Positions 34,140 through 45,209 of a DNA stretch of 64,000 nucleotides are shown in pieces. Position numbers and translations under genes: made by a program. The stretch comes from Nocardioides sp. SYSU D00065 (GTDB lineage Bacteria > Actinomycetota > Actinomycetes > Propionibacteriales > Nocardioidaceae), in contig NZ_JAFMSX010000005.1 in NCBI RefSeq assembly GCF_017916425.1, positions 186,001-250,000 on the forward strand, in the 5' to 3' direction. The notes below the pieces were generated by a model. The model worked only from the letters and a program-made list of their open reading frames with translations. It searched no databases and was not told the DNA's origin. Numbering within the stretch: position 1 is the first letter of the stretch; the number at the start of each line of letters is the position of its first letter.

Positions 34140-36854
34140 TCAGTCGGGAAGAGTGTCCCCCGGCATCGTGCTGAGCCGCCGCACGAACCAGTCGGAACGG
34201 GAGTCCTTCACCGGCTCGACCCGCACGTTGGCGCCCAGCACGGTGGCGCCCGCGGCGCCGGCCAGCACCAGCGGCAGCTGGAGCGCGCGCACCTGCGGCA
34301 GGTCGTGCTGGAGCGCAGCGACCTGCCGGAGCAGGCGCTCGATCTCGGCCACGTCGACGATCTCGCTGCCCCGGTAGCCGAACAGCAGCGGCGAGGCCTT
34401 GATCTCGCGCACCATGTCCTGCGCGTCGTGGTCGGCGAGCGGCGGGATCCGGAACGACCGGTCGCCGAGCAGCTCCGTCAGCGGCCCGCCGATGCCGAAC
34501 GACAGCACGGGCCCGAACAGCGGGTCCTCCATCGTGGCGATGGTGACCGGGACGCCCGGCGGCGCGTTGCGCTGGACGACGAAGCCGGCGCGCTCGGGGT
34601 CGGTGATGAGCGAGTTCAGGGAGCGCCAGGCGACGGCCATCTCGGCTTGGTTGTCGATGTTGCGCCACACGTGGGCGAGGTCGGGCCGGTCGCGCAGGTG
34701 GTCGGCGGTGGCCTTGAGCACCACGTCCCAGCCCAGCGCCTCCCCCGCCGCCGTCGCCTCGTCGAGCGACTCCACGGCGTACGTCTCCCACAGGTCGATG
34801 TGGTAGGCCCGCAGCAGGCGGCGCTGCTCCTCGAAGTCGAGGTCGCGCCCCTCGGGATGGTTCATCAGGACCTCGTTGACGAGGTGGCGCGCGGCGTCGC
34901 GATCGTTGCTGGCGACCTCCACCGCCGGCGACTGCGGCACCCGCACCCACACCGCGTAGTCCACGACGCGGGCGAGGGCGCGGACGGCGGCCTCCACGGC
35001 GGGGTACGACGGCACGGACCCGCGCCCGGCGCTCGAGCCGGCGACGTCGGGGACCCGCAGCAGCTCCGGGACGCCCTCGGTCCCGAGGAAGGTCGAGACG
35101 ATCGGCTTGTCGGACTGCTCGCCGACGGCGGCCAGCACGTTGGCCACGTCCTCGCGAGCGCCGTCGACGTTGAGCGGCGGGATGAAGATCGCGACCACCG
35201 CGTCCACCTCGGGGTCGTCGATGGCGGCGTCGAGGGCGTCCTCGAAGTCCTCGGCCGTGGCGTCGGCGCCGAGTGCCACCTGCTTGTTGACGACCAGCCC
35301 GACCGCGTTGGCCGCGTCGGTCGCGAGCAGCCCCAACGCGTCGGAGTTGCCCACGATCGCCACCCGCCGACCGCGTGGCAGCGGCTGGTGGGCCAGCAGC
35401 TGGGCGACGTCGAACATCTCCTCCAGCGACTCGACCTGGATGATGCCGGCCTGGCGGAACATCGCGTCCACGGCCTCGGGCGGCGCACCGATCTTGCGGA
35501 CCGCGTGTCCCATCGGCACGCCCTGGGAGCTGCGGCCCGAGCGCACCGCCACGATCGGCTTGCGGCGGCTGACCCGGCGGGCGATGCGGGAGAACTTGCG
35601 CGGGTTGCCGATCGACTCCAGGTAGAGCAGCACGACCTCGGTCGCGTCGTCCTCCTCCCAGTACTGCAGGAGGTCGTTGCCCGACACGTCGGCGCGGTTG
35701 CCGGCGCTGACGAACGTGGTGAGGCCGAGACCGCGGTTCTGCACCTTCTCCAGGATCGCCGAGCCCAGCGCGCCGGACTGGCAGAAGAACCCGGCGCGAC
35801 CTCGCGGCGGCATGACGGAGGACAGGGACGCGTTGAGCGAGACGTCGGGGTCGGTGTTGATGATGCCCAGGGCGTTCGGGCCGATGAGCCGCAGGCCGTA
35901 CGATCGCGACAGCCCGACCAGGCGGCGCTGGCGTAGCCGGCCCTCCTCGCCGGTCTCGGCGAAGCCGGAGGAGATCACGACCAGGCCGTGGACGCCCTTG
36001 GCGGCGCAGTCGAGGACGACGTCCTGCACCGCGTCGGCGGGGACGGCGACGATCGCGACGTCGACGTCACCGGGGATCTCCCCCACCGACTTCCACGCCG
36101 GCATCCCCGCGACCGAGTCGGCGCTCGGGTTGACCACGTGGATACGGCCGGAGAAGTTGCCGAGCACGAGGTGGCGCACGAGCGCACGACCGATGGTGTC
36201 CTGGCGCCGGCTGGCGCCGATGATCGCCACGGACCGGGGCGCGAAGAAGCGCTCGATCGAGGCGTACTCGGCCCGGTGCTCGCGCTGCTCCATCACCCCG
36301 ATCGCGGTGTCGGTCGGGTCGATGCGGAACACCAGCTCCATCACGCCGTCCTCGAACGCGCTCTTGACCTGGTAGCCGGCGTCCTTGAACGTGTGGATCA
36401 TCGCCTGGTTGTCGGGAAGCACCTCCGCGACAAACTCCTCGATCCCGCGCTCGCGACCCGCTTGCGCGAGGTGCTCGAGCAGGAGCTGGCCGATCCCGCG
36501 ACCCTGGTGCTTGTCCTCGACCAGGAACGCCACCTCGGCGTAGCCGGGGCGGATGGTGTCGTAGCGGCCGACGGCGATCATCTGGCCCGCGACCAGCAGG
36601 ATCATCGCGACCCGCTCGCGGTGGTCGACGCGGGTGAAGCGGTCGAGGTCGCGGTCGGACAGCTCGGGCATCGGGGAGAAGAACCGGTAGTACTTCGACT
36701 GGTCGGAGACCCGGCTGTAGAACTCGACGAGCAGCTCGCGGTCCTCCGGCTGGATCGGCCGGATGTGCGCGGTGCGGCCGTCGCGCAGCAGGACGTCCGC
36801 CTCCCAGTGGCGCGGCGGGGGCGGCGTCGTCGGCAGGGCGTCCGCTTCGGTCAC
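34140..36854 (-). CDS. GNAT acetyltransferase fused to acetate-CoA ligase (ADP-forming) type domains
   Basis: This 904-residue protein starts with a GNAT domain (about residues 18-185; DKHQGRGIGQLLLEHLAQ is the acetyl-CoA motif). A CoA-binding Rossmann domain follows (about 205-330), then succinyl-CoA-synthetase-like and ATP-grasp domains to the end. Related proteins acetylate lysines of metabolic enzymes such as acetyl-CoA synthetase. Here the GNAT is N-terminal, whereas the well-studied Pat has it C-terminal. The stretch GVPMGHAVRK near residue 445 aligns with the SHTG catalytic histidine region, so ligase activity cannot be excluded. The GTG at 36854 follows TAGATT by 6 nt. Confidence 0.9.
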   Translation of the reverse strand: MTEADALPTTPPPPRHWEADVLLRDGRTAHIRPIQPEDRELLVEFYSRVSDQSKYYRFFSPMPELSDRDLDRFTRVDHRERVAMILLVAGQMIAVGRYDTIRPGYAEVAFLVEDKHQGRGIGQLLLEHLAQAGRERGIEEFVAEVLPDNQAMIHTFKDAGYQVKSAFEDGVMELVFRIDPTDTAIGVMEQREHRAEYASIERFFAPRSVAIIGASRRQDTIGRALVRHLVLGNFSGRIHVVNPSADSVAGMPAWKSVGEIPGDVDVAIVAVPADAVQDVVLDCAAKGVHGLVVISSGFAETGEEGRLRQRRLVGLSRSYGLRLIGPNALGIINTDPDVSLNASLSSVMPPRGRAGFFCQSGALGSAILEKVQNRGLGLTTFVSAGNRADVSGNDLLQYWEEDDATEVVLLYLESIGNPRKFSRIARRVSRRKPIVAVRSGRSSQGVPMGHAVRKIGAPPEAVDAMFRQAGIIQVESLEEMFDVAQLLAHQPLPRGRRVAIVGNSDALGLLATDAANAVGLVVNKQVALGADATAEDFEDALDAAIDDPEVDAVVAIFIPPLNVDGAREDVANVLAAVGEQSDKPIVSTFLGTEGVPELLRVPDVAGSSAGRGSVPSYPAVEAAVRALARVVDYAVWVRVPQSPAVEVASNDRDAARHLVNEVLMNHPEGRDLDFEEQRRLLRAYHIDLWETYAVESLDEATAAGEALGWDVVLKATADHLRDRPDLAHVWRNIDNQAEMAVAWRSLNSLITDPERAGFVVQRNAPPGVPVTIATMEDPLFGPVLSFGIGGPLTELLGDRSFRIPPLADHDAQDMVREIKASPLLFGYRGSEIVDVAEIERLLRQVAALQHDLPQVRALQLPLVLAGAAGATVLGANVRVEPVKDSRSDWFVRRLSTMPGDTLPD

Positions 36855-36860
36855 GGCTGC

Positions 36861-36866
36861 AATCTA
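36861..36866 (-). promoter_or_regulatory. -10 element (TAGATT) of the GNAT/ligase gene
   Basis: TAGATT on the minus strand is 6 nt before the GTG at 36854, in the same hexamer and spacing class as dut. Confidence 0.5.
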
Positions 36867-36955
36867 TCCGGAACGCACACCCGAAGCCCGAGCAGCGACC
36901 AACCGGTCGCCCGTACGCCGCGCCGCCTCCTGCGCCCCGATCGGCTCGAACGCTC

Positions 36956-37000
36956 ATCGTGGAGGATCCGTGTCGCTGGGTGACTCGGATCCTCCACGAT
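36956..37000. repeat. 15-bp-arm inverted repeat in the parC upstream region
   Basis: ATCGTGGAGGATCCG (36956-36970) and its exact complement CGGATCCTCCACGAT (36986-37000) are 15 nt apart. The element sits in the roughly 310-nt gene-free gap between the divergent GNAT/ligase and parC genes, where the only other features are the palindromes listed next and the promoters. Confidence 0.85.
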
Positions 37001-37027
37001 CCTGCAGGGATCCCCGGCTAGCCGGGG
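37001..37027. repeat. Adjacent palindromes CCTGCAGG and CCCCGGCTAGCCGGGG
   Basis: An 8-bp palindrome (37001-37008) and a 16-bp perfect palindrome (37012-37027) directly follow the 15-bp-arm inverted repeat, about 140-165 nt before the parC start. They may be part of one structured element or a regulator site. Confidence 0.7.
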
Positions 37028-37165
37028 AACCCCACCTCGCCCCGAGCCCGGCACCGGCGCCCGCACCCCGCCGGCCCGCGGAGCGGAGCCGCGCCGCAGG
37101 ACTGCTCGGGGCGTACCGGCGAGCCCCGGGCCCGAGACGCGGGAGCACCGGGAAGAATGGCGCGC

Positions 37166-39694
37166 ATGGCACGACGTACGACGAAGCAGCCCCTCCCGGA
37201 CGACTTCGAGGAGCACATCCTCGACACCGACATCCGCGACGAGATGCAGACGTCGTTCCTGGAGTACGCCTACTCGGTCATCTACTCGCGTGCCCTGCCC
37301 GACGCGCGCGACGGCCTCAAGCCGGTCCAGCGCCGCATCCTCTACACGATGGACGAGATGTCCCTGCGCCCCGACCGCGGGCACGTGAAGAGCGCCCGCG
37401 TCGTCGGCGAGGTGATGGGCCGGCTGCACCCGCACGGCGACGGCGCGATCTACGACGCCCTCGTCCGGATGGCGCAGCACTGGTCGATGCGGCTGCCGAC
37501 CGTCGACGGCCACGGCAACTTCGGCTCCCCCGACGACGCCCCCGCCGCGATGCGCTACACCGAGTGCCGGATGGCGCCGGCCGCGGTGGCGATGACGGCC
37601 TCCATCGACGAGGACACCGTCGACTTCAAGCCCAACTACGACTCGCGGGAGATGGAGCCGGTCGTCCTCCCCGCCGCGATCCCGCACCTCCTGGTCAACG
37701 GCTCGGCGGGCATCGCGGTCGGCATGGCCACCAACATCGCGCCGCACAACCTCGTCGAGGTCGTCCAGGCCCTCAAGCACCTCATCACCCACCCGCAGGC
37801 CTCGCTGGACGACCTGATGCGCTTCATCCCCGGTCCGGACCTGCCCACGGGCGGCAAGATCGTCGGGCTCGACGGGATCCGCGACGCCTACGAGTCCGGC
37901 CGCGGCACGTTCCGGATGCGCGCCACCGCGCGCGTGGAGGCGGTGACCGCGCGCCGCAAGGGCATCGTGGTCACCGAGCTGCCCTACGGCGTCGGGACCG
38001 AGCGCGTCATGGAGCAGATCAAGAAGCTCGTGCTGGCCAAGAAGCTGCAGGGCATCGCCGACATCAAGGACCTCAGCGACCGCGACAACGGGCTCCGGCT
38101 GGTCATCGAGGTCAAGAACGGCTTCGTCCCCGAGGCGCTCCTCGAGCAGCTCTACCGCCAGACCCCGATGGAGGACTCCTTCGGCATCAACGCCGTCGCG
38201 CTCGTCGACGGCCAGCCGCGCACCCTCGGGCTCAAGCAGCTGCTCGAGGTCTTCCTCGAGCACCGCTTCGACGTCGTACGCCGCCGCTCCGCGTTCCGCC
38301 GGGCCAAGGCCGCCGACCGGCTGCACCTCGTCGAGGGGCTGCTCATCGCGATCCTCGACATCGACGAGGTCATCCAGGTGATCCGCTCCTCCGACAACGC
38401 CGCCGCCGCCAAGGAGCGCCTCATCTCGGTCTTCGACCTGTCCGAGGTCCAGGCCGACTACATCCTCGACATGCCGCTGCGCCGGCTGACCCGCTTCTCC
38501 AAGCTCGAGCTGGAGAAGGAGAAGAACGAGCTCGAGCGCACCATCGAGCACCTCGACGCGATCCTCGCCGACGAGCAGCTGCTCCGCAGGGTCGTGTCCG
38601 ACGAGCTCACCGACGTCGCCAAGGAGCACGGCACGCCGCGACGTACGGTCCTGCTGGCCTCGGCCGGGACGGCCGTCACCGCCGCGACGCCGGTCGAGGT
38701 GGCCGACGACCCGTGCTTCGCGCTGCTGTCGTCGACCGGGCTCCTGGCCCGTACGACGTCCGCGACCGCGCCCGGGCACGGCGAGGGCCGCGCCAACCAC
38801 GACGTGGTGGTGAGCGCGGTGCGCACCACCGCGCGGGGCGAGGTCGGGGTCGTCACCAACCGCGGACGGCTGGTCAAGGTCGGCGTGCTCGACATGCCCG
38901 AACTGCCCGACTCCGCCAACGACCCCAACCTCCAGGGCGGCTACCCCCTCAGCGAGATGCTCCCGCTCGCGCCCGGCGAGCGCGCCCTGGCGCTGACGTC
39001 GCTGACCACCGAGGGACCCGGCCTCGCCCTGGGCACCCGCGACGGCGTGGTCAAGCGGGTCAATCCGGAAGTCCTCGCACGCGACGAGTGGGAGGTCATC
39101 GGCCTGCGCGACGGCGACGAGGTCGTCGGCGCGGTCGAGCTCACCACGGGCGAGGAGGAGCTGTGCTTCATCTCCACCGACGCGCAGCTTCTCCACTTCC
39201 CCGCCTCCGGCGTCCGCCCGCAGGGCCGCGCTGGCGGCGGCATCACGGGGATCAAGCTCGGCGCCGGTCAGCACGTGGCCTTCTTCGGCGCCTTCGACCC
39301 CGCCGGCGCCGTCGTGGTCACCGCCTCCGGCTCGTCGACGGCCCTGCCGGGCACCGAGGCGGGGTCGGTCAAGGTCACGCCGTTCAGCGAGTACCCCGGC
39401 AAGGGCCGGGCCACCGGCGGCGTCCGCAGCCACCGGTTCCTCAAGGGCGAGGACACGCTGGTCACGGCCTGGGCCGGACGAGGGCCGGCGCGCGCGGCCG
39501 CGTCCAGCGGTGCCCCCGTCGACCTGCCCGAGGCCACCGGCCGGCGCGACGGGTCCGGCATCCCCGCCGCCCAGCCGATCGCAGCGGTGGCCTCGCCCGT
39601 CGCATCCCAGGTCGCATCCCAGGTCGCATCCCAGGTCGCATCCCAGGTCGCCTCCGACGTCGACGGTGCGGCTTCCGCTCCTGTGGAAGGCTGA
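37166..39694 (+). CDS. parC: DNA topoisomerase (ATP-hydrolysing) subunit A, ParC/topoisomerase IV type
   Basis: This 842-residue protein is the DNA-cleaving subunit of a second type II topoisomerase. It has the active-site tyrosine in AMRYTECRM near residue 127, [18 protein letters not shown] near 33, the breakage-region [17 protein letters not shown] near 89 and a C-terminal beta-pinwheel (about 500-800). The position equivalent to E. coli GyrA Ser83 is Gly. The C-terminus ends in an Ala/Val tail with VASQ repeats. ATG 37166 is preferred because GGGAAG lies 10 nt upstream; ATG 37157 is the alternative. parE lies 3.1 kb away on the opposite strand. Confidence 0.93.
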   Translation: MARRTTKQPLPDDFEEHILDTDIRDEMQTSFLEYAYSVIYSRALPDARDGLKPVQRRILYTMDEMSLRPDRGHVKSARVVGEVMGRLHPHGDGAIYDALVRMAQHWSMRLPTVDGHGNFGSPDDAPAAMRYTECRMAPAAVAMTASIDEDTVDFKPNYDSREMEPVVLPAAIPHLLVNGSAGIAVGMATNIAPHNLVEVVQALKHLITHPQASLDDLMRFIPGPDLPTGGKIVGLDGIRDAYESGRGTFRMRATARVEAVTARRKGIVVTELPYGVGTERVMEQIKKLVLAKKLQGIADIKDLSDRDNGLRLVIEVKNGFVPEALLEQLYRQTPMEDSFGINAVALVDGQPRTLGLKQLLEVFLEHRFDVVRRRSAFRRAKAADRLHLVEGLLIAILDIDEVIQVIRSSDNAAAAKERLISVFDLSEVQADYILDMPLRRLTRFSKLELEKEKNELERTIEHLDAILADEQLLRRVVSDELTDVAKEHGTPRRTVLLASAGTAVTAATPVEVADDPCFALLSSTGLLARTTSATAPGHGEGRANHDVVVSAVRTTARGEVGVVTNRGRLVKVGVLDMPELPDSANDPNLQGGYPLSEMLPLAPGERALALTSLTTEGPGLALGTRDGVVKRVNPEVLARDEWEVIGLRDGDEVVGAVELTTGEEELCFISTDAQLLHFPASGVRPQGRAGGGITGIKLGAGQHVAFFGAFDPAGAVVVTASGSSTALPGTEAGSVKVTPFSEYPGKGRATGGVRSHRFLKGEDTLVTAWAGRGPARAAASSGAPVDLPEATGRRDGSGIPAAQPIAAVASPVASQVASQVASQVASQVASDVDGAASAPVEG
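39587..39658 (+). repeat. 12-bp tandem repeat inside the 3' end of parC (VASQ repeat)
   Basis: GTCGCATCCCAG is repeated four times exactly (39599-39646), with degenerate copies on each side. It encodes Val-Ala-Ser-Gln repeats in the disordered tail. Because the unit is 12 bp, copy-number changes keep the frame. Confidence 0.95.
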
Positions 39695-39698
39695 GCCC

Positions 39699-40418
39699 AT
39701 GCTCGCTCGTGCCCGGACCTCCGGACGTCTCGCCGCCACCGCGGCCGCGGTCCTGCTGGCCCTGCCCGCCCTCGCCGCCTGCTCCGGCGACGACACCCCG
39801 GCCGAGGAGGGCGAGTCGCCCGAGAAGGTGCTGGCCGAGGCGTCGGCCACGCTCGCCGAGACGAGCGGCGTCGACGTGACGCTGTCGACCGACGCGCTGC
39901 CGGACGGCGTCACCGGCATTACCCGGGCCGTCGGCACCGTGACGAGCGCGCCGGCCTTCGACGGCTCCATCACCGTCGTCTTCGCCGGACAGACGGTCGA
40001 CGTACCGGTGATCGCGGTCGACGACACCGTCTACGCCCAGCTGCCGTTCACCCCGGGCTGGAACGAGGTCAACCCGAAGGAGTACGGCGCGCCGGATCCC
40101 TCCGGTCTCGTCGGCGAGGACGGCTTCGCCGGCCTGCTCGAGCTCACGGAGTCCCCGGAAGCGGGCGAGAGCGTGCGCGGCGGGTCGGACAACTCCGAGG
40201 TGCTCACGACGTACTCGGGCACCGTGCCGGGCGACGCCATGGACGCCGTGATCCCCTCCTCGTCGGGCGACTCCTTCGACGTCGAGTGGCAGATCACCGA
40301 CGAGGGGGAGCTGCGCAGCGCGACCCTCACCGGCGTCTTCTACCCCCAGGCCGACCCGATGACGTACACCGTCGAGTTCGCCGGCTACGGCACCGAGAAG
40401 GACATCACCGCGCCGTGA
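39699..40418 (+). CDS. LppX/LprAFG family lipoprotein (LprG-like)
   Basis: This 239-residue protein has a lipoprotein signal peptide ending in PALAACSG, with the lipidated cysteine near residue 28. A LppX/LprAFG-type lipid-binding domain follows. Mycobacterial LprG carries triacylated lipids to the cell envelope. The charged linker DDTPAEEGES and FTPGWNEVNPKEYGA are typical. The ATG at 39699-39701 lies 4 nt after the parC stop. The next gene, an MFS transporter, overlaps its stop by 4 nt (40415-40418), reproducing the mycobacterial lprG-P55 gene pair. Confidence 0.88.
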   Translation: MLARARTSGRLAATAAAVLLALPALAACSGDDTPAEEGESPEKVLAEASATLAETSGVDVTLSTDALPDGVTGITRAVGTVTSAPAFDGSITVVFAGQTVDVPVIAVDDTVYAQLPFTPGWNEVNPKEYGAPDPSGLVGEDGFAGLLELTESPEAGESVRGGSDNSEVLTTYSGTVPGDAMDAVIPSSSGDSFDVEWQITDEGELRSATLTGVFYPQADPMTYTVEFAGYGTEKDITAP

Positions 40419-42187
40419 GCGGCACCGCGACCGGCACGGGGGCGGGGCCGGTCTCGCGCACCTCGCGGCTCCTGCTCGCGATGGCGGCGGTCGCTGTCGC
40501 GTTCGCGGCCGCCGACACGTACGTCGTGGTGCTGGCGCTGCCCGACATGATGACCGGGGTCGGCGTCCCGATCGATCAGCTGCAGCGGGCGGCGCCGATC
40601 GTCAGCGGGTTCCTGCTCGGCTACGTCGCCATGCTCCCACTCATCGGTCGCATCGCCGACCTGCGCGGCCGGGTGCCGGTCCTGGTCATGGCCCTCGTGC
40701 TGTTCGCGCTCGGCTCGCTGGTCACCACACTGGCCTACGACATGCCGAGCATCGTCGCCGGGCGGTTCCTCCAGGGAGTCGGCGGTGGCGGGCTGGTCCC
40801 GGCGACGCTCGCCCTGGTCGCCGACCTCTACCCGGTGCAGCGCCGCGGGGTCCCGCTGGGCGTGGTCTCGGCGGTGCAGGAGATCGGCTCGGTCCTCGGT
40901 CCGCTCTTCGGCGCCGCCGTGCTGGCGGTGTCGGACTGGCGGGCGATCTTCGCAATCAACCTGGCGGTCGGCCTCGTCCTGGCCGCAGCCATCCAGGCCC
41001 TCGCCCCGCGCGGGCGTCCCGAGCGGCGTCGGGTCGACGCGGTCGGTCTCCTCCTGCTGCTCGCGACCTTCGCCGGCGGCGCGGTGGTGTTCCTGCGCCC
41101 CTCCGCGCTGATGCGCGACCTGACCTGGGGTCAGCTGTTCATCCCGTTCGCCGGCGAGGGCCGCTGGCTGACGCCGATCGGCGTCGCCACCGTCGTCGCG
41201 CTCGTGCTGCTCCTCGCCTGGTGCTGGTGGTCCGCGCGACCGCTCCTGGACCTGCGTGGCTGGGCGCGAGTGCTGGTGGAGGCCGACCTCGCCGGCGCGC
41301 TGCTGCTGGCCGCCGCCCTCGGCGGGGTCATCCTCGCCTTCGCCACGGCCGACCCCAAGGTGGAGGTGTTCTCCCCGCGCGGGCGGTGGTACCTCCTCGG
41401 CGGGGCGGTCGCCGCCGTCGCCTTCGGCTGGCACGTGCGCCGCGCCGCCGATCCGCTCGTGCCGCGCGGCGCCCTGCGTCGTACGCCGGCGTGGGGGGCG
41501 CTGCTGGTGAGCTTCTTCGTCGGCGCCGCGCTGATCGCCGCGCTCATCGACATCCCCCTGTTCGCCCGCACCACGGTCTACCCCGACGACCAGCTGCCCG
41601 CGGCGCTCGTGCTGGTCCGCTTCCTGGTGGCCCTGCCCGTCGGCGCCGTCGCCGGGGGCTACGTGATCCGGTTCCTCTCCCCTGGGCTCGTCACCGCCGC
41701 CGGGATGCTGATGGCGGCCGCCGCCTTCGTGCTGATGACCCGGTGGGGGCTCACCACGATCGAGGAGCCGGTCGCCAACCTCGCGCTCGTGACCGGCGGG
41801 CTCGGGTTCGGCCTCGCGCTGGCGCCGGTCAACGCCGCGCTGCTCGCGTCCACCGACGACCACGCGCACGGGGTCGCCAGCGCCTTCGTCGTGGTGGCGC
41901 GCATGGTCGGCATGCTGGTCGGCATCTCGGCCCTCACCACGGTCGGCCTGCGCCGCTACTACGCCGAGCAGCGGGACGTCCCCCCCGTGCAGGAGGTCTG
42001 CGACGGCGCGAGCCGGTGCCAGGAGTTCTCCGACCTGCTCCGCGTGGCCGGCATCGCCCAGGAGCACGCGGTGTTCTGGGGTGCGGCGGGGTGCGCAGCC
42101 GTGGCGGCCGTCCTGGCTCTCGTGCTGTTCCGCCAGGTCGGTCCCACCCGTGTCGGCACACGGGAGGTGTTCTCGGGCGGCGCCTGA
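40415..42187 (+). CDS. MFS transporter, P55/DHA2-like with 14 helices
   Basis: This 590-residue transporter of the drug:H+ antiporter 2 type has about 14 transmembrane helices. It carries the loop 2-3 motif GRIADLRGRVPVLV near residue 80 and GVVSAVQEIGSVLGPLFGAA (motif C) near 150. A large internal loop lies around residues 215-260. It starts at the GTG 40415, overlapping the stop of an LprG-like lipoprotein. By analogy with mycobacterial LprG-P55 it may extrude lipids or drugs in partnership with the lipoprotein. This role is inferred from the operon, not from a substrate motif. Confidence 0.87.
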   Translation: MSGTATGTGAGPVSRTSRLLLAMAAVAVAFAAADTYVVVLALPDMMTGVGVPIDQLQRAAPIVSGFLLGYVAMLPLIGRIADLRGRVPVLVMALVLFALGSLVTTLAYDMPSIVAGRFLQGVGGGGLVPATLALVADLYPVQRRGVPLGVVSAVQEIGSVLGPLFGAAVLAVSDWRAIFAINLAVGLVLAAAIQALAPRGRPERRRVDAVGLLLLLATFAGGAVVFLRPSALMRDLTWGQLFIPFAGEGRWLTPIGVATVVALVLLLAWCWWSARPLLDLRGWARVLVEADLAGALLLAAALGGVILAFATADPKVEVFSPRGRWYLLGGAVAAVAFGWHVRRAADPLVPRGALRRTPAWGALLVSFFVGAALIAALIDIPLFARTTVYPDDQLPAALVLVRFLVALPVGAVAGGYVIRFLSPGLVTAAGMLMAAAAFVLMTRWGLTTIEEPVANLALVTGGLGFGLALAPVNAALLASTDDHAHGVASAFVVVARMVGMLVGISALTTVGLRRYYAEQRDVPPVQEVCDGASRCQEFSDLLRVAGIAQEHAVFWGAAGCAAVAAVLALVLFRQVGPTRVGTREVFSGGA

Positions 42188-42194
42188 GGAGCGC

Positions 42195-42200
42195 TACCCT
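42195..42200 (+). promoter_or_regulatory. -10 element (TACCCT) of the carbonic anhydrase gene
   Basis: TACCCT is 7 nt before the GTG at 42208, indicating a separate leaderless promoter after the MFS gene. Confidence 0.5.
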
Positions 42201-42207
42201 GCGGGTC

Positions 42208-42702
42208 GTGAGCGACTTCGACGACCTGATGCAGGCCAACCGCGCCTTCGCGGAGAACTTCGACCTCGGCGGTTTCGACGGCAAGGCCCACGCGGGCATC
42301 GCGCTGGTGACCTGCATGGACTCGCGCATCGACCCCTTGCGCATGCTCGGCCTGCGGCACGGCGACGCGAAGATCTTCCGCAACCCGGGTGGCCGGGTGA
42401 CGCCCCAGGCCCTCGAGGCGCTGGTGCTCGGCGTGCACCTGCTCAACGTGCAGCGGATCCTCGTGGTCCCGCACACCCGCTGCGCGATGGCCTCGGCGTC
42501 CGAGCAGGAGCTGCGCGCCAAGGTCGGCGAGTCCGCCGGCGTCGACGCCAGCTGGCAGTCGTTCGGCGTCGTCACCGACCAGCTCGACCAGCTGCGCCAG
42601 GACGTCGCCAAGGTGCGCACCCACCCGCTCATCGGTGACCGCGCAGCCGTCGGCGGCTTCCTGTACGACGTCGACACTGGCCTGCTCACCCAGCACGTGT
42701 GA
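42208..42702 (+). CDS. Beta-carbonic anhydrase
   Basis: Carbonic anhydrase interconverts CO2 and bicarbonate. This 164-residue cytosolic protein is of the short beta class. The zinc and catalytic pair is in TCMDSRIDPLRMLGL near residue 31, with the second zinc ligands in VVPHTRCAMAS near 83. NPGGRVTPQALEALVLGVHLL is the dimer core. The GTG at 42208-42210 lies 7 nt after TACCCT. A 19-bp-arm palindrome follows the stop and separates it from the convergent parE. Confidence 0.92.
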   Translation: MSDFDDLMQANRAFAENFDLGGFDGKAHAGIALVTCMDSRIDPLRMLGLRHGDAKIFRNPGGRVTPQALEALVLGVHLLNVQRILVVPHTRCAMASASEQELRAKVGESAGVDASWQSFGVVTDQLDQLRQDVAKVRTHPLIGDRAAVGGFLYDVDTGLLTQHV

Positions 42703-42726
42703 GCCTCCGCCCGCTCGCCTGCTGCT

Positions 42727-42814
42727 GCTTCATCACGGTATGTCGGTGAACCGGCACTCCCCTGGGTCAGTTCACCGCGGGAAGTGCCCGTTCGGCGACA
42801 TACCGTGATGAAGC
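42727..42814. repeat. 88-bp palindromic element with 19-bp arms between carbonic anhydrase and parE
   Basis: GCTTCATCACGGTATGTCG (42727-42745) and its exact complement (42796-42814) are 50 nt apart. The loop itself contains a GTGAAC/GTTCAC pair and GGCACT-like/AGTGCC-like segments. It lies between convergent genes. It could be a terminator or a dispersed intergenic palindrome. Confidence 0.9.
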
Positions 42815-42835
42815 GTCAGGCGCCGGAGCCCCGGT

Positions 42836-44908
<2,073 letters not shown>

Positions 44909-45148
44909 GGACGTCCTGTCATGGTGGAACGGGCGCTCCTACGAGCGTTGCCTGACCGTCCGACCCTACCCGCGACACGCCGTACGACGCCGCAGGCACG
45001 CCTGCGCGGGGCCGGGACCGGGCGGGGCTAGCGTGGGCCTCCCCGAAGGCGTCGCACCTCGACGGCTCGTCCAGCGTTGCGGACAACGCCAGCGGGGAAC
45101 AGGGGGACGTGATTGACTGCAGATGGCTCCCGAGCGAGATGGGCCGGC

Positions 45149-45176
45149 GGGAATGTTTGTCCCACTGGCTACGTTG
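45149..45176 (+). promoter_or_regulatory. SigR/SigH-type promoter upstream of the DUF7455 gene
   Basis: GGGAAT (45149-45154) is followed by exactly 18 nt and GTTG (45173-45176), matching the SigR/SigH consensus. It is the main feature of the 301-nt gap between parE and the DUF7455 gene. The rest of that gap shows nothing else I can name. Confidence 0.65.
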
Positions 45177-45209
45177 GGCCAGACACCGATGAACAGAAAT
45201 GAGGCTGAC

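Noticed and set aside
37157..37165. ATG at 37157 as the parC start
   Set aside because: The GGGAAG site is only 1-2 nt away, too close. ATG 37166 has a normal spacing, though both remain possible.
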